Shown here in pieces: positions 1 through 7,738 of a stretch of 64,000 bases of DNA; within the stretch, counting starts at the first letter, position 1, and each line of letters starts with the position of its first letter. Origin of the DNA: CAIVAT01 sp964455285 (GTDB taxonomy: Bacteria > Bacteroidota > Bacteroidia > Bacteroidales > FEN-979); contig CAYVVG010000002.1 of assembly GCA_964455285.1 (NCBI GenBank), positions 1 through 64,000 on the forward strand, read 5' to 3'. The position numbers and the translations under genes are program-made. The notes below the pieces were generated by a model. That model had not been told where the DNA came from, made no database searches, and saw only the letters and a program-made list of their open reading frames with translations.

Positions 1-70
1 GTCGGGGTGGGGGGACCCTGTCGGGGTGGGGGGACCCTGTCGGGGTGGGGGGACCCCGTCGGGGTGGGTG
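1..70. repeat. 19-bp tandem repeat upstream of RNase HI
   Basis: Three full copies of the 19-mer GTCGGGGTGGGGGGACCCY run from base 1 to 57, followed by a partial copy to about 70. The array may continue upstream of the window. The same 19-mer array, again three full copies plus a partial one, recurs at 53501-53570 inside an ABC transporter gene. Function is unknown; the array lies about 40 bases before the RNase HI start codon. Confidence 0.9.
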
Positions 71-107
71 CGAAGAATCCCTTACATTTGTCCCGTCAAA
101 CCGGACT

Positions 108-740
108 ATGCCGAAAAATAAATACTATGTCGTATGGCGGGGCAAACAGCCGGGCCTCTATTCCAGCTGGAACGACTGTAAAAAGCAGGTCGATGGCGTG
201 AACGGAGCCCTTTACAAGGGATTTCCCACCCTCGAACTGGCCACGGCCGCCCTGCATGACGATCCTCTCAATCATATCAGCCGGGGGCAGAAACCCCCCG
301 CAAGAGTGATCTGCTCCCATCCCCTCATCGGCGAACCCATCCCCGACAGCATATGCACCGACGCCGCCTGTTCGGGAAACCCCGGAGTGCTCGAATACCG
401 GGGGGTCGACACGAAAACCGGAGCCGAATTCTTCCGCATGGGTCCCTTCCCCGAAGGTACCGTCAACCTCGGCGAATTCCTGGGCGTGGTCCACGCCCTC
501 GCCTTCCTCAAACAACGCGACCTCGACTGGCCGGTCTATTCCGACTCGCGCACCGCCATTGCCTGGGTAAGAAAAAAAAACATCAACACCAAACTGGAGG
601 TCAGCCCGAAAAACGAAGCCCTCTTCGCCCTGGTCCAACGGGCTGTGAACTGGCTGAAAAACAACCGCTATCCCAACCGGGTGCTGAAATGGGAAACGGA
701 ATACTGGGGAGAGATCCCCGCCGACTTTGGCCGCAAATGA
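108..740 (+). CDS. rnhA: Ribonuclease HI with N-terminal viroplasmin domain
   Basis: A 210-residue protein that degrades the RNA strand of RNA-DNA hybrids in the cytoplasm. Residues about 1-50 (MPKNKYYVVWRGKQPGLY...) match the viroplasmin/RNase H1 N-terminal hybrid-binding domain, and residues about 78-210 form the RNase H fold. The four metal-binding acidic residues are visible: D85 in TDAACSGNPG, E123 in NLGEFLG, D146 in VYSDSRTA and D206 near the C-terminus. I chose the ATG at 108 because it gives the usual N-terminus of this domain; an in-frame extension to base 45 would only translate the 19-bp repeat. The gene ends one base before the convergent YraN gene. This architecture is common in Bacteroidota. 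Confidence 0.93.
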   Translation: MPKNKYYVVWRGKQPGLYSSWNDCKKQVDGVNGALYKGFPTLELATAALHDDPLNHISRGQKPPARVICSHPLIGEPIPDSICTDAACSGNPGVLEYRGVDTKTGAEFFRMGPFPEGTVNLGEFLGVVHALAFLKQRDLDWPVYSDSRTAIAWVRKKNINTKLEVSPKNEALFALVQRAVNWLKNNRYPNRVLKWETEYWGEIPADFGRK

Positions 741-1106
741 TTACGAACGGGTAGCGTAAAATGCATCCGGAATGTGGTTGACCACCTCTTTCCCGGGCAA
801 CATAAGCACCGATACAATGTCGAAGCGAACCTCGCCTCCGAATCTCCGGTAGTTGACATATGCATTGGCTGCACGAACAAGGACGCGTTGCTTGGCTTTC
901 GTGACCGAAGCCTCGGGCTCGGCAAACACGTTCGACGACCGGGTCTTCACCTCCACGAAGACGATGAAGTTGCCGTCGCGTGCGATGATGTCGATCTCCT
1001 CCTTGCCAAACCTCCAGTTCCGTTCCAGGATTCGGTATCCTTTCCCGGCCAGCATGACCGCCGCTAACTCTTCGCCGGCTTTTCCCAGGTTGATATGCTC
1101 GCTCAT
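741..1106 (-). CDS. YraN family (UPF0102) endonuclease-like protein
   Basis: A 121-residue protein of the YraN/UPF0102 family, which has a restriction-endonuclease-like fold and unknown cellular role; it is often found near rnh and DNA-processing genes. Visible family motifs are GKAGEELAA near the N-terminus, ILERNWRFGKEEIDIIA and FVEVKTRSS, which carry the E-D-ExK residues expected of the nuclease core. The ATG at 1106 gives the standard start MSEHINLG; an upstream ATG at 1127 would add seven residues not seen in the family. It is tail-to-tail with RNase HI, whose stop codon directly abuts its own. Confidence 0.9.
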   Translation of the reverse strand: MSEHINLGKAGEELAAVMLAGKGYRILERNWRFGKEEIDIIARDGNFIVFVEVKTRSSNVFAEPEASVTKAKQRVLVRAANAYVNYRRFGGEVRFDIVSVLMLPGKEVVNHIPDAFYATRS

Positions 1107-1237
1107 TGTCCTGTGTCCGGCGGGCAAACCCCAAAAAGAGCAGGTCGTGGTTCTCGAGCGTCCTTGGGTCTTTGCGGGAAATGTTTTTGCTGCCGGACGA
1201 CGCTTAATCAGGAAAAAGGGAAAAGGTGATACGGCTG

Positions 1238-2137
1238 TTAATAAAAAGAGAGTTGCACCTCCTCCCCGACCGTCAGTTTCGCTTTCCGTCCCAGGATCAG
1301 CGCAAGGTTGGTGTCGAGGTGCCCGGCAGGAAAATCGAAACAGACTGGGTAGTGGTACTCCGCCACCGCATCGGCCACGATCTCCTGGGCGGACATCCCG
1401 AAGGGGATCGCGTTGTCGTGCATCTTCGTCATGCCCCCGACGATCAAACCCTTCAGCTTCTCCAGCTTTCCGGCACGCTTCAGGTTCATCATCATCCGGT
1501 CGATGTGATACAGGTATTCATCCAGGTCCTCGATGAACAGGATCTTCCCGGTGGTGTCCATTTCCGACGAGGTCCCCATCAGGCTGCAGAGAACTGATAA
1601 ATTTCCCCCGGTAATCACCCCCTCCGCCCTGCCTTCCGTCGAAAGAGGGGCTCTCGGCACAGTATAGGCGATCCGTTTCCCGAATAACGCGTTGATCATG
1701 GTCTGCAGGGAATCGTCGGGCTGATCGCCCTTGATATTGACCGGCATGGGGGCATGCAGGGTTTCGATGCCGAACTGCCGGTGGATGTGCGAGTGCAGCA
1801 CCGTGGCGTCGCTGTAACCTACGATCCATTTGGGATTTTCGCAGAAAAGGGTAAAATCGAGACGGTCGATGATCCGTGCCGTGCCATACCCCCCCCGGGA
1901 ACAAACAATGGCCCGGATGTTCGGGTTGTCGAGCATATGCTGAAAATCACGGGAACGCTGCTCGTCGGTGCCGGCAAACTGGCGGTGCCGGCTGAAAACA
2001 TAAGTCCCGAGTACCGTTTCAAGACCGTTTCGTCCGAAGAAACGGATGGCGGGATGCACTTCTTCGAAGGTGATGCTACGGGCGGGGGATACGATGGCGA
2101 CCTGGTCGCCTTTTTTCAGGTAGGCCGGCGTGATCAT
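1238..2137 (-). CDS. LD-carboxypeptidase, peptidase family S66
   Basis: A 299-residue cytoplasmic enzyme of the S66 family, which removes the terminal D-alanine from muropeptide tetrapeptides during murein recycling. The N-terminus (MITPAYLKKGDQVAIVSPA) is typical. The catalytic Ser-Glu-His set can be placed at S109 in VGYSDATVL, E203 in FIEDLDEYL and H273 in PAGHLDTN, and the oxyanion-region motif SRGGYGTAR is present at residues 80-88. The ATG at 2137 was chosen because the family start follows it directly; upstream codons are in the metG promoter region. It is divergent from metG with an 80-base gap. Confidence 0.92.
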   Translation of the reverse strand: MITPAYLKKGDQVAIVSPARSITFEEVHPAIRFFGRNGLETVLGTYVFSRHRQFAGTDEQRSRDFQHMLDNPNIRAIVCSRGGYGTARIIDRLDFTLFCENPKWIVGYSDATVLHSHIHRQFGIETLHAPMPVNIKGDQPDDSLQTMINALFGKRIAYTVPRAPLSTEGRAEGVITGGNLSVLCSLMGTSSEMDTTGKILFIEDLDEYLYHIDRMMMNLKRAGKLEKLKGLIVGGMTKMHDNAIPFGMSAQEIVADAVAEYHYPVCFDFPAGHLDTNLALILGRKAKLTVGEEVQLSFY

Positions 2138-2172
2138 GGGCCAAAAGTACACAAAACAGCGACAATAATTCC

Positions 2173-2180
2173 TATCTTTG
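2173..2180 (+). promoter_or_regulatory. Bacteroidota -7 promoter element of metG
   Basis: TATCTTTG matches the TAnnTTTG -7 consensus of Bacteroidota primary sigma factor promoters and lies 37 bases before the metG start. No clear TTTG -33 element stands at 19-21 bases upstream. Confidence 0.6.
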
Positions 2181-2216
2181 CGCCTCCTTTTCTGACCATT
2201 CCAACATCCTGAGATC

Positions 2217-4268
2217 ATGAGCGATAAATCAAAATACAAACGCTACACCATCACCTCAGCCCTCCCCTATGCCAACGGGCCGATCCACATCGGTCACCTT
2301 GCGGGCGTGTACGTCCCGGCCGATATCTACGCCCGTTTCCTGCGCATGGACGGCGAAGAGGTCGTATTCATCGGCGGTTCCGACGAACATGGTGTTCCCA
2401 TCACCATCAAGGCGTTGCAGCAGGGGCTCTCCCCCCAGGATATCGTCGACAAGTACCACGGCATGATTAAGAAATCATTTGAGGATTTCGGGATTTCGTT
2501 TGACATCTATTCACGGACATCCAACAAAATACATCATGAAACTGCCTCGGCATTCTTCCGCAAGATGTATGAGGCGAAACAATTCACCGAACAGGTTTCC
2601 GAACAGTACTACGATGAAGCCACGGGCCATTTCCTCGCCGACCGTTACATCACCGGCACCTGTCCCCACTGTCATTACGACAAGGCCTACGGCGACCAGT
2701 GCGAGAAATGCGGTACCTCGCTCAATGCAACCGACCTTATCGAACCAAAATCCGTTCTCAGCGGCAACAAGCCCGTGCTGCGTGAAACCCGGCACTGGTT
2801 CCTCCCGCTCGACCAGTACGAACCCTGGCTGCGCAAATGGATCCTCGAAGGTCATAAAGATGACTGGAAAACAAATGTTTACGGGCAATGCAAGTCATGG
2901 ATCGACCAGGGACTGCAGCCCCGTGCCGTGACCCGCGATCTCGACTGGGGCGTGAAAGTCCCGGTGGAAGGAGCCGGGGGAAAGGTGCTCTACGTTTGGT
3001 TCGACGCCCCCATCGGGTATATCTCGGCCACCCGCGAGCTTACGACGGATTGGGAGAAATACTGGAAAGACCCGGAAACCAAGCTGGTCCACTTCATCGG
3101 CAAGGACAACATCGTCTTCCACTGCATCATCTTCCCGGCCATGCTGAAGGCGGAAGGGACCTTCATACTGCCCGACAACGTGCCGGCCAACGAATTTCTC
3201 AACCTCGAAGGCGACAAGATCTCCACCTCGCGCAATTGGGCCGTGTGGCTGCACGAATACCTTGAGGAATTTCCCGGCCAGCAGGATGTGCTCCGTTACG
3301 TCCTCACCTCGGCTGCGCCGGAGACAAAAGACAACGACTTCACCTGGAAGGATTTCCAGGCACGCAACAACAGCGAACTGGTGGCCATCCTCGGCAATTT
3401 TGTGAACCGCACTATGGTGCTCACTCACAAGTATTTCGAAGGGAAAGTCCCCGCTGCCGGCCCCTTTACCGAGGGCGACCTGGCCGCGCGGGAGGAGATG
3501 AAGCAGTTTCCCGGCCGCATCGCCTCGAGCATCCGAAGCTACCGGTTCCGCGAGGCGCTGGCCGAAATGATGAACCTCGCCCGGCTCGGCAACAAGTACC
3601 TCACCGACAACGAGCCCTGGAAGCTTTATACCTCCGATCCCGCCCGGGTCGGCACCATCCTGAACCTCTCGCTGCAGATATGTGCCCAGCTGGCCATCGT
3701 TGCAGAACCATTCCTTCCCTTCTCCGCTGCGCGGATGCATAAAACGCTGAATCTGAATGAATACGGGTGGAAGGAAGCCGACCGGCTCGACTGGCTCCCT
3801 GCCGGACATTTGCTCGGCCCCCCGGAGCTTCTTTTTACGAAGATCGAGGATGCGGTCATCGAAGCACAGGTGAAAAAACTGCTCGACACAAAGAAGGCGA
3901 ACGAAGCACAGCAGGCAAAAGCGCCGGTGAAGCCCGCGAAGGAGATGATCGGCATCGAGGATTTCGCGAAACTGGATATCCGGGCAGGGACGATCCTCGA
4001 AGCCGAACGGGTTCCGAAAGCCGATAAGTTACTGAAACTGAAGATCGACACCGGCCTCGACCAGCGCACCGTGGTATCGGGCATCGCGAAGTATTTCACC
4101 CCGGAAGAGATCGTCGGCAAGCGGGTTTCCATCCTCGTCAACCTGGCCCCGCGCGCCCTTCGGGGAATCGAATCGCAGGGGATGATCCTGATGGCCGAAA
4201 ACCCCGACGGCACGCTCTTTTTCGTCACCCCCGGCGAGGGCGCCGTGAACGGGGCGGATATCAAGTGA
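2217..4268 (+). CDS. metG: Methionyl-tRNA synthetase
   Basis: A 683-residue class I aminoacyl-tRNA synthetase that charges tRNA-Met in the cytoplasm. The HIGH signature is at residues 24-27 (PIHIGHLAG). A zinc-knuckle is formed by CPHC at 149-152 and CEKC at 162-165. The KMSKS loop appears as KISTS at about 334-338, a variant normal in this lineage. A C-terminal EMAP/Arc1p-like tRNA-binding domain spans roughly residues 575-683 (FAKLDIRAGTILEAERVPKADKLLKLKID), joined by a lysine- and alanine-rich linker. The protein is full length. A strong palindrome follows six bases after the stop codon. Confidence 0.97.
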   Translation: MSDKSKYKRYTITSALPYANGPIHIGHLAGVYVPADIYARFLRMDGEEVVFIGGSDEHGVPITIKALQQGLSPQDIVDKYHGMIKKSFEDFGISFDIYSRTSNKIHHETASAFFRKMYEAKQFTEQVSEQYYDEATGHFLADRYITGTCPHCHYDKAYGDQCEKCGTSLNATDLIEPKSVLSGNKPVLRETRHWFLPLDQYEPWLRKWILEGHKDDWKTNVYGQCKSWIDQGLQPRAVTRDLDWGVKVPVEGAGGKVLYVWFDAPIGYISATRELTTDWEKYWKDPETKLVHFIGKDNIVFHCIIFPAMLKAEGTFILPDNVPANEFLNLEGDKISTSRNWAVWLHEYLEEFPGQQDVLRYVLTSAAPETKDNDFTWKDFQARNNSELVAILGNFVNRTMVLTHKYFEGKVPAAGPFTEGDLAAREEMKQFPGRIASSIRSYRFREALAEMMNLARLGNKYLTDNEPWKLYTSDPARVGTILNLSLQICAQLAIVAEPFLPFSAARMHKTLNLNEYGWKEADRLDWLPAGHLLGPPELLFTKIEDAVIEAQVKKLLDTKKANEAQQAKAPVKPAKEMIGIEDFAKLDIRAGTILEAERVPKADKLLKLKIDTGLDQRTVVSGIAKYFTPEEIVGKRVSILVNLAPRALRGIESQGMILMAENPDGTLFFVTPGEGAVNGADIK

Positions 4269-4274
4269 CGAAAA

Positions 4275-4305
4275 GACCTTCCAGGTTTGCGAAACCTGGA
4301 AGGTC
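4275..4305. repeat. Perfect 14-bp palindrome between metG and the HD gene
   Basis: GACCTTCCAGGTTT, a 3-base loop, then AAACCTGGAAGGTC: a perfect 14-base-pair stem. It lies seven bases after the metG stop and 35 bases before the next start. A U-run does not follow, so a classical intrinsic terminator is unlikely; a REP-like palindrome or mRNA-processing hairpin is more likely. A partial direct copy GGAAGGTCTGG follows at 4311-4320. No other full copy is in this window. Confidence 0.8.
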
Positions 4306-4339
4306 TAATGGAAGGTCTGGAGAAGATCTGATATCATCC

Positions 4340-4996
4340 ATGATGAACAGGGAAGAAGTTATAGGGAAAACGGTATGGTACGTTCAATCCGAACTTCGCA
4401 GCGCCGAAGGCGGACATGATTGGTGGCATATCGAAAGGGTCTGGAAAAATGCCAGGACCATCGTCCGGACGGAACCGGTTGACCTTTTCGTGGTTGAATT
4501 AGGCGCCCTGCTGCACGATATTGCCGACGCCAAGTTCCATGGCGGGGACGAGACCCTCGGTCCGGCGAAAGCCCGGAAACACCTTGAAAGCCTGGCTGTC
4601 GACGATGCGGTGATCCATCAGGTGGAACAGATCATCCGCAACATTTCATTCAAGGGGGGGAATTTCGAACCGGATTACTCCTCCCCGGAACTGGCGGTGG
4701 TGCAGGATGCCGACCGGCTCGATGCGATGGGCGCCATCGGGATCGCCCGCGCCTTCAATTACGGCGGGCATTCCGGCCGGGAGATGTACAACCCCGGCAT
4801 CGATCCCGTCATGGGGATGTCGAAGGAAGCGTATAAAAAGAGTGCCTCCCCCACCATCAACCACTTCTACGAGAAGTTGCTCCTGCTGAAGGACCGGATG
4901 AATACCGCGACGGGTCGCCGGATGGCGGAGGAGCGACACCGGTTCATGGAGCAGTTCCTGGAGCAGTTTTACCGGGAGTGGGATGGAGAAGGATGA
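4340..4996 (+). CDS. HD domain phosphohydrolase
   Basis: A 218-residue cytoplasmic metal-dependent phosphohydrolase of the HD superfamily, close to the YedJ-type proteins. The H...HD...D set is clear: H26 in GGHDWWHIERVW, H59-D60 in LLHDIADAKFH, and D123/D125 in VVQDADRLDAMGAIG. The substrate is not identifiable; nucleotides are usual for the superfamily. The ATG at 4340 follows a purine-rich GGAGAAG at 4319-4325 and gives the usual N-terminus. An in-frame extension upstream would translate the palindrome and is rejected. Likely co-transcribed with metG. Confidence 0.88.
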   Translation: MMNREEVIGKTVWYVQSELRSAEGGHDWWHIERVWKNARTIVRTEPVDLFVVELGALLHDIADAKFHGGDETLGPAKARKHLESLAVDDAVIHQVEQIIRNISFKGGNFEPDYSSPELAVVQDADRLDAMGAIGIARAFNYGGHSGREMYNPGIDPVMGMSKEAYKKSASPTINHFYEKLLLLKDRMNTATGRRMAEERHRFMEQFLEQFYREWDGEG

Positions 4997-5072
4997 TAGG
5001 TGCCCCCCCCCCCCCGGGGGGGATGACAGAAAATCGGCTGCCGGAGTGAAGAGCGCACATCTGAACACGGAT

Positions 5073-5107
5073 AAAAAAAAAGAAAAGTGAACAACTTTTC
5101 ACTTTTC
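5073..5107 (-). terminator. Intrinsic terminator of tRNA-Arg
   Basis: Read on the minus strand, a 10-bp stem (GAAAAGTGAA at 5082-5091 paired with 5098-5107, 6-base loop) is followed by a run of about nine U residues (5073-5081). It lies 24 bases downstream of the tRNA 3' end, in the direction of tRNA transcription. Confidence 0.75.
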
Positions 5108-5130
5108 TCCTTTCACTTTTCACCGATTTC

Positions 5131-5205
5131 TGGTAGCCCCGATAGGAATCGAACCTATATTTAAAGTTTAGGAAACTTCCGTTCTATCCATTGAACTACA
5201 GGGCC
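5131..5205 (-). tRNA. tRNA-Arg (anticodon CCT), CCA encoded
   Basis: A 72-nt cloverleaf plus encoded CCA. Acceptor stem GGCCCTG pairs with CGGGGCT (with G-U ends), D arm GTTC-AATGGATA-GAAC, anticodon arm GAAGT-TTCCTAA-ACTTT with anticodon CCT, a four-base variable loop and T arm ATAGG-TTCGATT-CCTAT, discriminator A, then CCA at 5131-5133. It reads AGG codons. It stands alone, with a terminator just downstream. Confidence 0.96.
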
Positions 5206-5562
5206 GTTTCGATTGACGATTGAGCAATTGACGATTGACGAACAAAGTCTTCAGTCGGCAGTCGAAAGCAGATAGACACTTTTGATGACTGGCAACTGGC
5301 GACTTTCGCCAGCCGGGGTGCAAAGGTAATAGTTTTCCCGGGAAAAAAATAACCGGGCATCAGGGCGACCCGTTCACGGAATGACCTGGATTACAGGAAT
5401 CGATGGAAGGCCAGGGTGTCGGACAAATTCGATGTCGCTCCCCCCCGGCATCTGTAAAATGGGGCCGGATTTGGTTCCTGACCGGTAATTTTTCTTAGCT
5501 TTGTCACACAAACCCGTCCGCCGACTCCGGATCCGCTCGCTTACCCCTGGTCCACACTGCCG
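5206..5562. other. Intergenic region with short degenerate repeats and a promoter
   Basis: No gene is seen. 5214-5241 holds overlapping copies of GATTGACGATTGAGCAATTG-type words. 5250-5300 has doublets (CAGTCGGCAGTCG, ACTGGCAACTGGCGAC). A promoter-like element TTTG at 5470-5473 and TAGCTTTG at 5496-5503 (22-base spacer) precedes the sulfatase-like gene. Confidence 0.6.
5470..5503 (+). promoter_or_regulatory. Candidate promoter of the membrane sulfatase-like gene
   Basis: TTTG at 5470-5473 and TAGCTTTG at 5496-5503 fit the Bacteroidota -33/-7 elements. The spacer of 22 is slightly longer than the usual 19-21. The start codon lies 60 bases downstream. Confidence 0.5.
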
Positions 5563-6987
5563 ATGTCCTGGTCAACCCGAAAAACACCCCTGATCTCCGG
5601 CTCACTCCTGATCCTGTTTACGCTTACGATCCTGTTCCAGCGCTTCAAGGACAACAGCGGGTATTTCAATCCGTCCGAGATCTTCGGTTTCCTGGTCATC
5701 CTGGCGGTCATGACGTCCGGCGCATTCATCCTGCTTAAACTGTTGCTGCGGGACGGAGTGATGTCGTCGCTGCTGGCTGGACTTTTCTCTTACCTGTTCT
5801 TTAACGGCCACAGGCTATTTGTTCTCTACGAAAAAAAGATCATCCCTGAAGAATACTTCAACGGCGAATTATATCACGAACTCACCACTTTCCTGGTTCT
5901 GGCGCTGCTGGCGATCGTCATTTTCGTATTGACCATCCGCGGTCTGAAACGATACCGGGGGATAACCGTGGTGTTTTTCCTCCTCTTCCTGCTGATCAAC
6001 CTGACGGTCGAAAGCGCCATCGCCTTTCTTCGTGCACCGGCGATGACATCCGGTCCGGTCGTCATCCGCGAAAAGCCCGGACAGATCAACGCGAAACATC
6101 CCAATATCTATTACATTATTCTCGACTCCTATACCAGTCCCGCAAGCCTTGAAAAATACTGGCAACATACCGACCCGGCGCTTGAAACCACCCTGGATTT
6201 TCTCCGGGTGAACTATTCCCGGTCGGCATCGACCCGGTTTATCAGCACTCCCTTTTGCCTCTCTTCTTACCTGAACATGCAGTGGGAGAAAGCCGACGAC
6301 CAGGGCGATCTCCGGTCAATGTACCGCAGCCTGGGCAACCTGCGGAACAATGCGGTCGTTTCGTTTCTGAAAGAGCACCGGTACCGCCTCCGTAACCTGT
6401 CGCTTTTTCTGGTCGATCGTGAACTCCCGGCCTACAAGTACTTTCCCGAAGTCAATATTTGGGGCAACAGCCTGTTCTTTCTGGGATACCGGGCAGTCCG
6501 GAGGGTGCACCGCACCCCCTTCGAGATCCGGACCAATTTTCACATCGCCTCGGAAGTCATGAACCAGGCAGCGGAGAATTCAACCGCTGACGACCCTGTA
6601 TTTACTTATGCGCACCTGATGTTGCCGCATTCGAGGTACCTGGTCGGCGAAGATGGACAGATGCAGCGGAACCCCGGGCTTCCCGACAAGGAAAAATACC
6701 TGGAACAGCTGAAATTCGCAAGGAAAACCATGATTTTCTTCTTCTCCTCCCTTATCCGGAAAGATCCCGGCAGCGTGATCATCATCCAGGGCGATCACGG
6801 ATTCAGGGACCTTGAACGGGAGGAAGACCGCAAAGAAGAAGCACATACCGTATTTAATTCGCTCTACCTCTCCGGCGACAAGATCCCCGACGAAACAAAA
6901 GGCTGCCTGAATAACCCGGTCAATAACTTCCGGATCGTCTTTAACAAGTATTTCGGCACGGAGATGGAACTTGAGCCGGGGAACTGA
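5563..6987 (+). CDS. Membrane-anchored sulfatase/alkaline-phosphatase-fold protein
   Basis: A 474-residue protein with about five predicted transmembrane helices in the first 160 residues, followed by a periplasmic domain of the alkaline phosphatase/sulfatase superfamily. The nucleophile-site motif appears as IYYIILDSYTSP (metal Asp then Ser/Thr nucleophile candidates), a central HLMLPHSRYL may give a metal His, and QGDHGFRD near residue 410 is the GDHG metal motif. Such proteins usually transfer or cleave phospho- or sulfo-groups on envelope glycans or lipids, but the substrate cannot be deduced. It is not a classical sulfatase because the CxPxR formylglycine motif is absent. It converges with the next gene. 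Confidence 0.75.
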   Translation: MSWSTRKTPLISGSLLILFTLTILFQRFKDNSGYFNPSEIFGFLVILAVMTSGAFILLKLLLRDGVMSSLLAGLFSYLFFNGHRLFVLYEKKIIPEEYFNGELYHELTTFLVLALLAIVIFVLTIRGLKRYRGITVVFFLLFLLINLTVESAIAFLRAPAMTSGPVVIREKPGQINAKHPNIYYIILDSYTSPASLEKYWQHTDPALETTLDFLRVNYSRSASTRFISTPFCLSSYLNMQWEKADDQGDLRSMYRSLGNLRNNAVVSFLKEHRYRLRNLSLFLVDRELPAYKYFPEVNIWGNSLFFLGYRAVRRVHRTPFEIRTNFHIASEVMNQAAENSTADDPVFTYAHLMLPHSRYLVGEDGQMQRNPGLPDKEKYLEQLKFARKTMIFFFSSLIRKDPGSVIIIQGDHGFRDLEREEDRKEEAHTVFNSLYLSGDKIPDETKGCLNNPVNNFRIVFNKYFGTEMELEPGN

Positions 6988-7005
6988 CGGCTTCTCAACA
7001 CATTT

Positions 7006-7536
7006 TCAGCATCCCGGTTTCCGGTTCACCGTCATCCACGGACAATTCTCTTTGATCTCGCAATTCCGGCAACCGACGAGCCGGGATATGACCGGGATCA
7101 GGATAAAGCCGATAAAGGAAAAGAGAAGGGTCAGGACCAGGATCTCTCCCGAAAAATCGGTAGCGAGCAGGTAAACGGCAACTCCCGCCGGGACAAACCA
7201 GTTGGGGAAAACGACCGGGAGGTTGCGCCTGAACACCTTCCGGAACTGCAAGGTATTTTGCCGGCGGAACAACCGGGACGAGACAATGCCATACCCGCAG
7301 GGGCAAGCCAGGGTGCCGTAATGGTGGCAATACGGACAGATCTTTGCCCAGAACCATACTACGCTGCCGGCGGCATACAGGGCATAGGCAATGGCGGCGG
7401 CCGTCGACACCCTGTCGAGGATCAGGAAGCCGAGCATGAACAACAACAGGGTGGGAATGTTGTCGAGAAGCACCAGCCAGAGGGGGATTCGGGTGCGTTG
7501 ACAGGTTTCGGAAGCGGATTCGGATCCTGGAATCAT
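7006..7536 (-). CDS. Small four-helix membrane protein with Cys motifs, unknown function
   Basis: A 176-residue protein with about four transmembrane segments. Between helices 2 and 3 lies KICPYCHHYGTLACPCGYG, and the C-terminal tail has CRNCEIKENCPWM. The clustered cysteines suggest metal or Fe-S binding, or disulfide chemistry, but I do not recognise a named family. The ATG at 7536 is preferred; an in-frame extension to 7683 adds 49 polar residues without family character. It converges with the sulfatase-like gene, 18 bases apart. Confidence 0.65.
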   Translation of the reverse strand: MIPGSESASETCQRTRIPLWLVLLDNIPTLLLFMLGFLILDRVSTAAAIAYALYAAGSVVWFWAKICPYCHHYGTLACPCGYGIVSSRLFRRQNTLQFRKVFRRNLPVVFPNWFVPAGVAVYLLATDFSGEILVLTLLFSFIGFILIPVISRLVGCRNCEIKENCPWMTVNRKPGC

Positions 7537-7738
7537 CGGATGAAAAGAATTGTTCGAAGGAAAAACACAGAATTCATGGGATTCTCGTGCGGAGATTTTT
7601 CTGTGCCGAAGATAGGAATTAATATTCTTCCATGCCCGGTTCGCCAAATTGTCAGGTATTCCCTTTGGTATCAATCTTGTCATGCGGTACCTGAATGCTT
7701 ATTTGCATGAAATCCGGATTGAACACTGAATCATCCAC

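Noticed and set aside
3216..3230. Loss of the KMSKS motif in metG (KISTS instead)
   Set aside because: This variant is usual in methionyl-tRNA synthetases of this phylum, and the other motifs are intact.
5563..6987. A classical arylsulfatase
   Set aside because: The C/S-x-P-x-R formylglycine motif is absent; only the wider alkaline-phosphatase superfamily can be supported.
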